Positions 11,024 to 21,879 of a DNA stretch of 64,000 nt are shown in pieces. Positions within the stretch are counted from its first letter, which is position 1; each line of letters starts with the position of its first letter. The notes beneath the pieces were generated by a model. The model saw only the letters and a program-made list of their open reading frames with translations, searched no databases and was not told the DNA's origin. A program made the translations under genes and the position numbers. Origin of the DNA: Atriophallophorus winterbourni (Eukaryota > Platyhelminthes > Trematoda > Plagiorchiida > Microphallidae); contig JACCGJ010016541.1 of assembly GCA_013407085.1 (NCBI GenBank), positions 1-64,000 of the forward strand. Direction: 5' to 3'.

Positions 11024-13021
11024 AAATGAACTCTCTTTGCCCAGCATGTTTCAATTCCGGTGTGACCGTTTGGGCGATGGTGGAGGTGCAGCACTCTACT
11101 GCCAGCAATCGTTTATCTGTAGAGTTATGAACGACCAGACACTTGATATACCTGACACACTTTGGTGCTCTCTGACTCTTACTTCAGGAGACCAAGGCAT
11201 TATTAGAGTGATCTCTCGTTCTCCAACAGCAAATATCCACCTAAACAATAAGCTGATTAGTGTTTTGCGCTATGTAACAACGCGGTACAATACTCAATTA
11301 TAATGGGGGATTTCAAATCCCCCAGCTCTATAGCCGGGATAGTCATCAATCAGAGACACTTGAATATGAACTTCGAGCCGTCTTGGATTATGCACCCCTT
11401 TATAACCACGTTTTTGGATTTACTTGTATGCTGGGATCAGACCGACCGTCTACCTTTGACCTAATACTTACATCAGACCACACAGCTGTAGAGAATACCG
11501 TTTGTAAACCGCCAATCGGACGAAGCGATCACGTTGTTGTAGCGCTAGACGCAACATTGACGGAACGAAATGTGTCAGAACGAGGAACTACCGTGCTCTG
11601 TGTCGAGTTACAAAGCACTAGTTTCGCATAACTGGATTACTCCGATCTGGATAGTCATTGGCGCTATCTCTTACAGCACCTGAAATCTATATTGGAAGAA
11701 CACTAAATGTTCGTTTGAGGAAAATTTCTCGACGTAATAAATTTATATTACGAAGCAGGACTAAAAGTGGATGAAACAAAGGGCAGTAGCGTGGGAGTTT
11801 CACAAGGCTACCAATTTACACGACTGCGAAACAAAGTTATCAGCTTAATTCGAGATGATAAACAAGCGTTCCAATCGCAATTGATTACTGAGATGCACCA
11901 GAATCTGAAGCATTTATATAGACTCGTTAACGATAGAACGAATATTAAATCAGGAGTCTTTGCCCTATAAACTTTCGTCCGGCTACACTGAATCCATTAA
12001 ACAGACCGCTGACCCGTTTGCAAGCTTTTTTGCCTGAGTTTTTCGCCGAAATCCACGAAGCATGATCAGGAACCGATCATTCGACCTTGAGTGAAGTATT
12101 GATTACTTCGATGCCTGGTAGCGCAGCACTTACGAAAATTAAACATAAAGAAATCTCCAGGACCAGACGAGATAACTCCAAAGCTTCTCAAAACCGGCAA
12201 TGCGCAGCTCTCTGAACCTCTATCCTCCATGTTTAATAATTTGCTCCAAGCTGGTCTGGTGCCAAAAAGACTATAAACTGTGACAAACAAGACCCATTTA
12301 CAAAAGTGGTTGCCGCTCTGAAGTTAAACATTACAGAGCAGTGACATTACTGTCTTCGATATCAAAAGTTTTGGGGTAAATAATAACCGCAGAAATAGTG
12401 TAACATCTGGAAACGAACGAAATTTTGACAGTTGCCAAACACGGATTTCGCACAAATCGCTCTTGTCTAACAAATTTGCTGACAAGCTTAGACGATTCTT
12501 TGAAGGTTGTAGATGCGGGGGCTGTATTCATGCATGCTACCTAGACATTTCTAAAGCTTTCGATAGAGTTGATCATAATTTACTTTTGAGCAAGCTAAAG
12601 AAACACGGTATTGTTTGAAGATTATACGAATTTCTAAGAGATTACCTCAGCAACAGACACATCCGAGTTCATGTGGACGGCCTATTATCGAAGAACATCG
12701 ATGTCACTAGCGGAGTTCCACAAGGCTCAGTGCTTGGACCAATACTGTTTCTAGTCTATATGAACGATATACCACTACCAAATGATAGTAAGATGGTTTT
12801 GTTTGCTGACGATATAAAAGTATGGAGGCGAATCAGCAATGCTGATGATTGTATTTTGCTGCAAAACGATTTGAGTGCTTTGTTCAACTGGTCATCTGAA
12901 AATAAACTGTCATTGAATATGCAAAAGTCTAGGATCATTCAGATCGGTTGTGACCTTGGCTTTTCCTATCCATACAAGCTCGGCGGAAAAATCCTGGAGT
13001 ACACCCTAAAAGATTAGGACC
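11024..13021 (+). mobile_element. Degenerate CR1-like LINE (endonuclease and RT)
   Basis: This copy starts inside the endonuclease (CDRLGDGGGAALY, DTLWCSLTL). It continues with SDHVVVALD (11519-11545), the RT linker (RLRNKVISLIRDDKQAFQSQ) and DISKAFDRVDHN near 12545. Then come SGVPQGSVLGPILFLVYMND and LFADDIKVW (12673-13017). Stops and shifts interrupt it at 11300, 11630, 11970, 12100-12300 and 12618. It is cut at about 13020, just after the LEYT block, where the minus-strand element begins. It is the same subfamily as 13024-17290 and faces it tail to tail. Confidence 0.85.
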
Positions 13022-13243
13022 TGGGTAATTCAAGATTCAAGATTTATGGTTGAAAAAGCAATTAACTTTACAATAACCACAGGGTGGAAATATAGGTACA
13101 AATGTATATATATATATATATAAGTATAAATAAAATCAAAATCAATGGGACAATAATAGCTTATTAATAGTTTGGGGAAAAATTCGGATTAGCTCTCATA
13201 TAATCGTCAAGTTTTGATTTGAATATAGATAAGCTGTTTGAGC

Positions 13244-15040
13244 TTACCAAATCGGAAGGTAGGGAATTCCAAGCAAATCACACACGTACCGAATAAAAAT
13301 ACCTGCGGCAGTTCCGTTTGGAATGTGGTATTTCCAACTTGCAACCATGGCCACGGCTGTTGCTGGAAGTTCGAAGGTGGAATAATATATCCAGGGTTGG
13401 GAAACAGTAGTTAGTATTTTGTATGCGCGGATGAGATCACCTCGCATTCTCCTTTGTGCAAGTGTACTCATTTCCAGTTGTCTGAGTCGCCTGGCGAATG
13501 ACATATTTTCGAGACCAATGACAAGCTTAGAAGCTCTCCGGTATAAGAGATCCAGGAGTAAGATGTCTTTTTGGAGCCATGGTGTCCAGGCTTGTGCGGC
13601 ATAATCTAGAACCGGGTGTATATATGTATTCATCATGAGAGGAAAACACCCCGGGGAAAAACGTCCAAATATCCGCCGTAGCATGCCGAGCAGCCGAGAC
13701 GCGCTTTCGTAAACGGTTTCGCATTGTAGACCATTTTTCAAACTGCCGCAAATCCAGACACCGAGGTCCTTTTCTTTTTCGGTGTACTCCAGGTTAATGT
13801 CGCCGAGCTTGTATGGATAGGAAAAGCCAAGGTTACGACCAATCTGAATCATCTTCCACTTTTGCATATTCAATGACAGTTTATTTTCAGATGACCAGTT
13901 GAACAAAGCACTCAAATCGTTTTGCAGCAAGATACAATCGTCAGCATTTCTGATTTGCCTCCATACTTTTATATCGTCAGCAAACAAAACCATCTTAATA
14001 TCATTTGGTAGTGGTATGTCGTTCATATAGACTAGAAGCAGTATTGGTCCAAGCACTGAGCCTTGTGGAACTCCGCTAGTGACATCGATGTTCTTCGATA
14101 ATAGGCCGTCCACACGAACTCGGATGTGTCTGTTGCTGAGGTAATCTCTTAGAAATTCGTATAGTCTTCCAATAACACCGTGTTTCTTTAGCTTGTTTAA
14201 GAGTAAATTGTGATCAACTCTGTCGAACGCTTTAGAAATGTCCAGGTAGCACGCATGAATACAGCCCCCCGCATCTACAATCCTCGTCCAATTGTCTAAG
14301 CTTGTCAGCAAATTTGTTAGACAAGAGCGATTTCTGCGAAATCCATGTTGGGCAACTGCCAAAAGTTGATTCGTTTCCAGATGTCGCACGATTTCTGCGG
14401 TTATTATTCGCTCCAAAACTTTTGATACCGAAGACAGCAAGGTCACCGGTCTGTAATTTTTAACATCCGAACGGCAACCACCTTTATAAATGGGTATTAT
14501 TTGTCCCAGTTTCCAGTCTTGTGGCACTACGCCAGCTTGGAGCAAATTATTAAACATACAAGATAGAGGTTCAGATAGCTGCGCATGGCAGGTTTTGAGC
14601 AGCTTTGGAGTTATCTCGTCTGGTCCTGGAGATTTCTTTACGTTTAATTTTCGTAAGTACTGCGCTACCACCCACAAGCGGAGTAATCAATACTCCACTC
14701 AAGGTCGGTCGGTCAATTCGATTGATTGGTTCCTGATTAGGCTCCTTGGATTTCGGCGCAAAAACTCCAGCATAAAAGTCTGCTAACAGGTCAATGGTCT
14801 GATTGATGGATTCTGTGAAGCCAGACGAAGTTTTTAGGGCAAAGACTCCTGGTTTTATATTCGTTCTATCGTTTACGAGTCTATATAAAAGCTTCGGATT
14901 CTGGTGCATCTGAGAAATCAATTGGAAAATTTGTTTATCATATCGAATTAAGCTGATAACTTTGTTTCGCAGTCGTGTAAATTATGCCCAATAATTAGCT
15001 GTGTTGGTAGCTTTGTGAAACTCCCACGCCATTGCCTTTT
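13244..15040 (-). pseudogene. LINE reverse transcriptase and C-terminal domain
   Basis: The main frame (13244-14677, 477 codons) has KKSPGPDEITPKLLK, YKGGCRSDVKNYRPVTLLS, HACYLDISKAFDRVDHNLL, SGVPQGSVLGPILLLVYMND, the catalytic FADDIKVW and EKEKDLGVWICG. It runs on to YRRASKLVIGLEN, but the IPHS motif is altered near the end by a shift. Upstream, 14571-14921 in another frame carries the fingers linker (NPKLLYRLVNDRTNIKPGVF), so there is a frameshift around 14670. Its own stops prevent a full enzyme, although the palm triad is intact. Confidence 0.9.
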
Positions 15041-15065
15041 GTTTCATCCACTTTTTAGTCTTGCT

Positions 15066-15545
15066 TCATAGTACAAATTTCTCACGTTGAAACATTTTCT
15101 TTAAAACAAACATTGAATGTTCCTCCAATATAGATTTCAGGTGCTGTAAGAGAGAACGCCAATGACTATCCGGATCGGAGTAATCCAGTTGTGCGAAACT
15201 AGTGCTTTGTAACTCGGCACACAGAGCACGGTAGTTCACAATTCTAACGCATTTTGTCCCGTCACTATTGCGTCTAGCGCTACAAACGTACTCGAATTCT
15301 AGGACAACGTGATCGCTTCGTCCGATCGGCGGTTTATAAACGATATTCTCAACAGCTGTGGGATCTGATGCAAGTATAAGGTCCAGGGTAGACGGCTGGT
15401 CTGATCCTCTCATACGAGTAAATCCAAAAACGTGGTTATAAAGGGGTGCGTAATCCAAAACGGCTCGAAGTTCATTTTCAAGTGTCTCTGATGGATGATC
15501 ATCCCAGCTAAAGAGCTGGGAAAGCGTTTTTATTTTTTCAGTCAA
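15066..15545 (-). pseudogene. LINE endonuclease, C-terminal half
   Basis: The minus frame holds QLFSWDDHPSETLE, the DYAPLYNHVFGFTR block, STLDLILASD, GRSDHVVLEFEYV (SDH catalytic motif) and an RT-linker start. The N-terminal catalytic GDFN box is missing because the foreign segment at about 15541-15940 enters at that point. The N-terminal half is found beyond it at 15941-16453. Confidence 0.85.
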
Positions 15546-15940
15546 CACGGAAGCTTTTGTTTTTAAAACGTTTTAACATGTCGCGAACATGTAAACGAAG
15601 GACGTTTGATGCCCCGCACGCTTTAAATGATGCGCAATATTTTTATTTTGAAGGATGGGGAATTTGCTGCGCCGGTCAGAAAAGTGCGAAAGAAAACTTA
15701 TACATGGGTGTTTGAAAATCGTGCAGCATGACTTTTCAACAACTTCCATCACAATCAAAAAGCCTAATGCATGCAGACGAAACCGAAGCTGATTTGGATA
15801 TGAATGTGACTGGCAATCTCAAATTTTCCCATCAAAGTTTGACGTTCCTCTTATTCGCATTGAAATTCTGTGTTTAAACTATTTTGATTAACTGAAAATT
15901 CGTTTTAACGAATAAAGTTTTCTTCTTCTTCTTCATTATC
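15541..15940 (+). mobile_element. Short retroelement insertion with a TTC-repeat tail
   Basis: This segment interrupts the minus-strand endonuclease: motifs on each side are contiguous in relatives. On the plus strand it ends with CTGAAAATTCG, AACGAATAAAG and a run of TTC at 15923-15937. The same ending, CTGAAAATTCG then CACGAATAAAG plus a longer TTC run, closes a second insertion at 18541-18705. A shared 3' end with an A/T-rich AATAAA-like signal and a simple-repeat tail is the mark of a retroposed element. I recognise no protein in it; it may be nonautonomous or 5' truncated. Confidence 0.65.
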
Positions 15941-16453
15941 AATATTTGAGTATTGTACCGCGTTGTTACATAGCGCAAAGCATTATTCAGTTTATTGTTT
16001 AGGTCGAGAATTGCTGTTGGAGAACGATAGATCACTCCAATAATGCATTGGTCTCCTGAAGTAAGAGTTAGCGAGCATCAAATTGTATCAGTTATATCAT
16101 GGGTCGTTCATAGCTCTACAGATAAACGATTGCTTGAAGTAGAGTGCTGCTCCTCCGCCATCGCCTAAACGGTCACGCCGGAATAGAGACGTATTGGGCA
16201 AAGAGAGTTCATTATCAGACAATGAGGCATGGAACCACGTTTCTGTTATTGCAACAATGTCTGGCGATATTTCATTAAATTTCTCGGACAATTCGATTAA
16301 TTTCTTTAAAAGGCTGTTTGCGTTTTCGTAGATGCACTTAATTGTATTTTTCGCGAGTAATGACGGGGTGTAAAGTGAAGTTATTGCTCCGGCTTCTCTG
16401 GTGTTGGACTTGACATGTAGTGATGTATCATGTGGTATGTGATAATGCGTCAA
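15941..16453 (-). pseudogene. LINE endonuclease, N-terminal half
   Basis: The minus frame 16097-16453 has KNTIKCIYENANSLLKK, SPDIVAITETWF (catalytic Glu) and GDGGGAALYFKQSF. It then degrades, with a last recognisable block near 15945-16030 (VIYRSPTAI-like, then RGTIL). It joins the C-terminal half at 15066-15545 once the inserted segment is set aside. Confidence 0.85.
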
Positions 16454-16566
16454 ACAGTATGATGCCGGATCCCTCTGAATAGTCAGTGCCTGAGATGATA
16501 AAACACGCGAGCTGCTTATTGGTCGCCGACCGCTTGAATTGACAATTAGGTTTCGGTGTGAATTAC

Positions 16567-17284
16567 TCAGTCCGAATCGATTTGAGCCGGACCTACGTCG
16601 TTTTTTGATGCATTGATTTCTTCCATTTGGATGGAAACGCTGCTATCCGCTGTCTTCAGACGGGGGAGTTTTTGACTTATGACATTGGGTTTAGGTGGGC
16701 TAAGTCTAACATCATTGGGTAACGTTCGTTTTCCTTTTTTCCATTTCGACCTTAGGAGTTCGTACATAGCGCTAGTCGAGGTTTCGGTCAATCCCCTTTA
16801 TATTTTGGCGAAAAAGCAACTCGGAAAGTGTCCACAACAACGGCGTTAGAAATATCTAGAGAACACGCAATGTAGCGCCATTGCTTGACGTCGTGCTCTA
16901 CGGTTTCCTGAATCGATGCTCTGGAAGTATTTTCTAGTACACGAAGTAGAAATATACTTCGTGATACCGTTTTTCCCTGGCGTTCAAGTCACTCTTCCTT
17001 TCCCACCATGGTACATCTGGATATATGCGGCAGTTTGAGTCGGTATCTGTCTTGAGTAGGTACGTTTTCAGCAATACGTTCTCGATATCAGCCTCACATT
17101 TCAGTGTTACCTTGAGCAAGCGAGATTGACCAATATGAGCTGAAGTTGAGTGGTGAGTTAGACGATTCACTTTTTCTGCGATTACACGTTCAATTTGCAT
17201 TAGGTGGCAAAGTTGAGTCCATTTCTCGACGTCGTGTTTCTGTTTGCTATCAAACAAGCTTTCTTGGAACTCGCTAACGTCCAT
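16567..17284 (-). pseudogene. CR1-like ORF1 (nucleic-acid-binding protein), broken
   Basis: Two minus frames, 16934-17284 and 16567-16791, align with the two parts of ORF1 on the plus strand at 17899-18910. Shared anchors are WTQLCHLM / WTKLCTHM, RLTHH / RLTRH, RLLKVTLK / RLLRVTLR, DVPWWERK / DIPWWERK, and near the end LPNDVRLS / LPPDVRLS. ORF1 proteins of this class bind element RNA. The middle part (about 16800-16930) is frameshifted. The N terminus with the Cys-rich motif seen in the other copy is missing, so the element is truncated just before it. Confidence 0.75.
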
Positions 17285-17422
17285 ACATATTACGCTCAGC
17301 GCCTATGCGGAATTGTTTTTGTGTACCGGAAAGTCAGATTTTTTCGAATTCAAAGCATTTTGGGCTTGACTTTGTGAGTCGGGTACAGCAGTTTTGGAGT
17401 GTACGGCTGAGGTCGAGAGTAA

Positions 17423-18540
17423 CAGCATATCTCTGTAAGAATTTGCTACTACTGTGGTCTTTTTATTCGATTCCAAAACGGGATTAACCCTACTTTTTTC
17501 TTTTTTGTCACACCAATAGACTTATTCATAAATTCCTTCAGTATTGGCCCCGAAATCGTTAACAACGTTGATTTACCCGGTGTTTGCTACATATGTTGTG
17601 CATGTCGAGGTAAACAGCCTATCGATACGACTACAAATCCTCCCCACGAGGCAAAGCTGGAATCTCGAAAAGAGATTTTGGAAAATTGCTATCGAAAACT
17701 TGAGGAAACATTTAAACCGCTTTTGGTAGATACACTTGCCAACGCAAATCGACCCGATATAAATGTTGCTCAAGACAAAAAGAAAAGGAAATTACACCAA
17801 TAACTGCCCCCTTAACTGAATGTGTTGATAGCTCATCCGAAGGTAATAAAAGTGGACCTACTGAACCATGTTTACCTAGGTCTTCATCTGGTAAATTTGT
17901 GAACACTTTGTCCAGGACTCCCCGTCGTCTAGTTGCTAAATCCGAGCCTCCCCAAAAAAGCAATGTTACCGCTCATTCTACTAAGACAGATATAGCTCTC
18001 AGTGTAATCAGCACAAATATCACGGAATCGACAGATTCACTTTTTTCAGCAAGAAAAGCAAATGAGCTCAATGAATGGACTAAGCTCTGTACACACATGG
18101 GCTTGAAAGCTTTGGTACCTACATCGATGACGCGCTTAACCCGGCATAAAGACTACCTTCACGTAGACCGGCCGCGCCTATTAAGGGTGACATTGCGAAA
18201 TAAATCTGAAATGGAAGAAGTCATCCTCAATGCGTATCTACTCAGTGCTTGTCCCGGTTTGACCTGCCAAGTACAAGCCGACATACCTTGGTGGGAAAGG
18301 AAAGGTTAATCCACTCGTCGAGACCACTCTACTTCACGTAGTTTAATATTCCTCGGTGTCCCCAAAAATGTTGATGTAGTATCAGCATCGGAATCAAAGC
18401 AACATGATTTGAAGCAATGGTTATACATTGCCGTTGCTATTGGATCTCGTGATTCCATTGTCGTAGATACTTTTAGAATACCTAGATCCTCCAACTACAA
18501 AGGCAATGGGCCCAGTCCTCTGAAAATCACATTTGTCTAG
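17423..18540 (+). pseudogene. CR1-like ORF1 with a Cys-rich N-terminal motif
   Basis: A frame open from 17423 to 17803 has CYYC (from 17444) and, about 50 codons later, CYICCAC, a pair of CxxC-type clusters like a zinc-binding finger. It ends at 17803. The reading continues in the next frame (KKEKEITPITAPLTEC) after one shift in an A-rich run at 17776-17790. Positions 17899-18309 contain WTKLCTHM, RLTRHKD and DIPWWERK. After another shift around 18310, IFLGVPKNVDVVS and PSPLKITFV end at 18540. The last block resembles the RNA-binding region of CR1-type ORF1 proteins. I see no start Met near the beginning, so the true 5' end is uncertain. Confidence 0.7.
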
Positions 18541-18706
18541 CCCGAGGTAACCTGACACTTCATTGGCCTATGTATTATTTCATTGTGCGCACGCTATACA
18601 TATTTTTGTATTGGTATTATGTGGAGAAATTAATCTATTGCTGAAAATTCGTGAACACGAATAAAGTCATTCTTCTTCTCCTTCTTCTTCTTCTTCTTCT
18701 TCAGAA
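18541..18706 (+). mobile_element. Truncated retroelement insertion in ORF1, TTC tail
   Basis: ORF1 coding stops at 18540 and its expected continuation starts at 18707 (compare the order in the 13-17 kb copy). The 165 bases between end with CTGAAAATTCGTGAACACG, AATAAAGTC and a long TTC run (18674-18703). This is the same 3' end as the insertion at 15541-15940. It is probably a 5'-truncated copy of the same element. Confidence 0.65.
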
Positions 18707-18910
18707 ATGGCTATCGCTATGAATACCGACTGGAAATCTAACCGCTCAAAACTTCCACCAGACGTGAGACTAAGTGTGCCAAAGCGTGTTCTTTTACTGA
18801 AACCCAGAGAACCATCGCAACCACAGCCTGATTGCAATCTTGTTATTGACAGTTCAAATTTTACCCCAAAAAACGAAAAGGGTCCGGCTCATCGCGAGCC
18901 GGACCAATAG
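18707..18910 (+). pseudogene. CR1-like ORF1 C terminus
   Basis: The 67-codon frame holds SNRSKLPPDVRLSVPKR, matching KRTLPNDVRLSPPKP in the opposite copy. It ends at 18910 with TAG, next to the ORF2 start. It is separated from the rest of ORF1 by the inserted retroelement at 18541-18706. Confidence 0.75.
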
Positions 18911-21738
18911 CTACAGTACACGATTCGACATTGTGTAAGACAAATACGATCAGGTGCATATATACAAATGCTACGTGTTTAACTAACAAATTAGCTGAAC
19001 TATGTGAGCTCTGTGATAGACTTTCACCCGATTTGGTTGCAGTTACAGAGACTTGGTTCCAGCCCTGCATGACTGATGCTAAGCTTTTGATTCCGAAAAT
19101 GTCACTACTTCGTCGCGATCGTGATCGATGATCCGGTGGTGGAGTTGCAGTCTACTATCACGAACGTTTAGCGCAGTGTAACGTCATCGATCATCCTGAC
19201 CTCACCCTTCCTGATACGATGTGGTGTTCAGTAAAACTAGTCAATGGAGATGAATGTACGATCGGCATCATTTACCGCTCGCCATCATCCGAAAGCTCAT
19301 ACAATGATAAGCTGATCGAATCATTGCAACACATCACAAGATGCCAGACTATGCAATTGCTGATCATTGGTTATTTTAATCTCCCTCATCTGTTTTCGAG
19401 AGGTGAGCACTCCCTGCATTCGTTTGAACATAAATTCAAGGAGGTTATAGAATTTGCTTCACTACGCAATCACGTTAACCAGCCAACTCGCTGGCGGGGT
19501 CTTGACCAACCTTCAACCCTTGACCTTGTCTTAACGCCTGAGGCAACCGCAGTAGAGGGTATAAAATACCTGGCACCACTGGGGAAGAGTGATCATGTAG
19601 TGCTTTTGTTTGATTATGTATGTAGTGCGGAACGATTGTGTGAACAGACGAAAGTCATAAGGAAAATACAATTTGAATCCTTAAATATCAGTCTCCGGGA
19701 TGCATACACTCATGAGTTTCATTCAATGGATCCTGGCTCATATTACAATTCGTTTCTAAATTATCTCAATTCGAAGATTTACGAAAACTCGATTTTTGTA
19801 CCACACAAATGCAGCTACAACAACCAGTTTGTTATTCGGAGTAGAACGAAGAAATGGTTAGCTGTTAAGCGAGAGTCTTGGGTAACTCATAAGAAGTTTG
19901 GTACGGAAGAAACTTGGAAACGATTCTGTAAGATACGGAATCAAGTCACGACTCTTGTAAGAGAAGATCGCATGCAATTCCAATGGAACTTGCTTAAGAG
20001 AATGGAAAAGAATCCTAAGCTTCTCTACAAGATAGTAAATGAACGATCAAAGATCAAACCAGGTGTATTCTCTGTACTAACACCTCATGGATTGACCCAC
20101 ACTGCCCAAGATACCGCCGATGCTTTAGCAACGTTTTACTCATTTGTCTTCAATCCCAAGCGTTGTATACCATATCAACTTTCATCAAGTTCGCCACATT
20201 TCGAATTATTAAGTGAAATGACTATCAACGAATACATGGTTGGGCGGGAACTTTGTCGACTAAACGAAAAGAAGTCCCCTGGCGCAGACAAAATTACCCC
20301 CGCCGTACTTCGCAGGTGTCGCGTTGCTTTGACTGCTCCTCTCACTCGCATATTCAATCTCAGCTTAAATGAAGGAAAAATACCACCGCAATGGAAAGCA
20401 GGGATGATAACTCCTATTTATAAAGGCGGTAGCCGTTCAGACACAGCAAACTATAGACCGGTAACGTTACTTCCGGTGATCTCCAAATTAATGGAACGCA
20501 TTGTGACTGCGCGCATAAGAGAACATTTTGAAAACCAAAATATTTTGACCGCAGCACAACACGGTTTTCGAAGAGGTCGTTGCTGTTTATCTAACCTCCT
20601 TACAACGTTCGAGGATTGGACCAAGGCACTAGACGAAGGTGAGGCTGTACATGCTTGCTACATCGATATTTCCAAAGCTTTCGATAGAGTCAACCATGAC
20701 ATCTTAATTAAAAAGCTCGAATCCTATGGAATAACGGGAATATTGCTGAATTGGATAAGGGACTATCTTACTGATAGACACGTCCAAGTTCGCGTTGGCA
20801 GCACCTTATCTAGAAAAATAGACGTCACGAGTGGAGTTCCGCAAGGCTCGGTGCTTGGACCTCTTCTATTCTTGGTGTATATGAACGATATAGTAGAGAA
20901 TATTGGATGCAACTTGATACTATTTGCCGACGATATTAAAATATGGAAACGTGTCAGGTCTGTTAATGACTGTATGGCATTACAACGGGATCTAAGCATT
21001 TTATTTCGTTGGTCCCAGTTAAATAAGTTACCATTTAACCCTGCGAAATGTAAAATGCTGCAGCTTGGGAAATCTCTGCACCACACGTATCAGCTTGGCA
21101 CGCAAGATCTCGTCTGGACCACAGCAGAAAAAGATCTGGGTATCTGGGTTTCGTTTAACCTTAAGCCTGGACAGCATTGCCGGATGGTGTACAAAAAAGC
21201 TTGCCGTATCTTGAGTCTCCTCAAAAGAATATTCCGGATTTTTACGCCTGAAACCCTACCCCGGGTAATTAACACGTATATACGTCCTGTTATGGAATAT
21301 TCCATCCAAGCCTGGGCACCATGGCTGAGGAAGGATATCGAACTACTCGACAGGATTTATCATCGTGCTACAAAGTTGGTCTCCCGGTACAGAAATTTGC
21401 CTTTCACAGAGCGAATGTTAAAACTGAACCTACAAGATTTTACCCAACGGCGGATACATAGTGACCTTATGTTGACCTTCAAAATCCTGCATTCTGTAAA
21501 CCATCCCCTTAAACACTTGCTAAAGCCCAATGACCTTACTCGAACACGAACACATTCAAAGGTTTTAAGCATTCCGCATTCTCGATTGGATATACGTCGT
21601 AATTTTTTCTCGGTAAGAATTTGTTTCACTTGGAACTATTTGCCTGAAGAAATCACACGATCAGAATCTGTTGAGGTTTTCGCTTCCAAACTCCATGAGT
21701 TTATGACGAACCATGCGGTATGCGAGTGTCCCTATTGA
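18907..21738 (+). pseudogene. Near-intact LINE ORF2: endonuclease plus reverse transcriptase, one in-frame stop
   Basis: One frame runs about 940 codons from the ORF1 end to 21738, broken only by TGA at 19129-19131. Relatives suggest an Arg or Gly there, so a single base change could explain it. Endonuclease: SPDLVAVTETWF, SGGGVAVYYHE, GKSDHVVLLFDY. The GDFN box reads IIGYFNLPHL, so the catalytic Asp is Tyr. RT: KKSPGADKITPAVLRR, YKGGSRSDTANYRPVTLLP, HACYIDISKAFDRVNHDIL, SGVPQGSVLGPLLFLVYMND, the intact LFADDIKIW and EKDLGIWVS. The C-terminal region holds MEYSIQAWAPWLRKDIELL, YHRATKLVS and IPHSRLDIRRNFFSVRICF. A 839-codon frame without stops starts at 19219. Two changes (the stop and GYFN) make autonomy unlikely. 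Confidence 0.93.
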
Positions 21739-21879
21739 TTTTCGAGATATTTTATATTTTTTTATATATTTTTATATGTCTCATATACCCTGTCATCCTA
21801 TGGTTATTGCTTAGCTTAATGCTTTTTCTACCATACAATTTTCTGAGTTATGAGTTCTGAATCTTATAGGCTTCTCTTA

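Larger units (their letters stand above)
13024..17290 (-). mobile_element. Long CR1-like LINE with ORF1 and ORF2, interrupted by an insertion
   Basis: On the minus strand the element begins near 17290 with ORF1 (16934-17284 and 16567-16791), then the endonuclease (15941-16453 and 15066-15548) and the RT with C-terminal domain (14921 down to 13244). It ends with a 3' tail of ATTCAAG heptamers at 13027-13041. A foreign segment (about 15541-15940) splits the endonuclease. The 3' untranslated part contains a short TA-rich run at 13107-13122. Several frameshifts make it defective, though the RT part is long and clean. Confidence 0.9.
17296..21855 (+). mobile_element. Best-preserved CR1-like LINE: ORF1, endonuclease, RT, 3' end
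   Basis: The plus strand carries ORF1 (17423-18910, with one shift and one insertion) and then an almost intact ORF2 (about 18907-21738). The 3' untranslated region of about 110 bases has the family block TCATCCTATGGTTATTGC and ends in a degenerate tail of GAGTT/TGAGTT units at about 21843-21858. ORF1 and ORF2 touch or overlap by a few bases around 18907-18910. It stands head to head with the minus-strand element ending at 17290, so the two ORF1 regions diverge from a junction near 17290-17296. An RTE-like scrap follows immediately. Confidence 0.9.
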
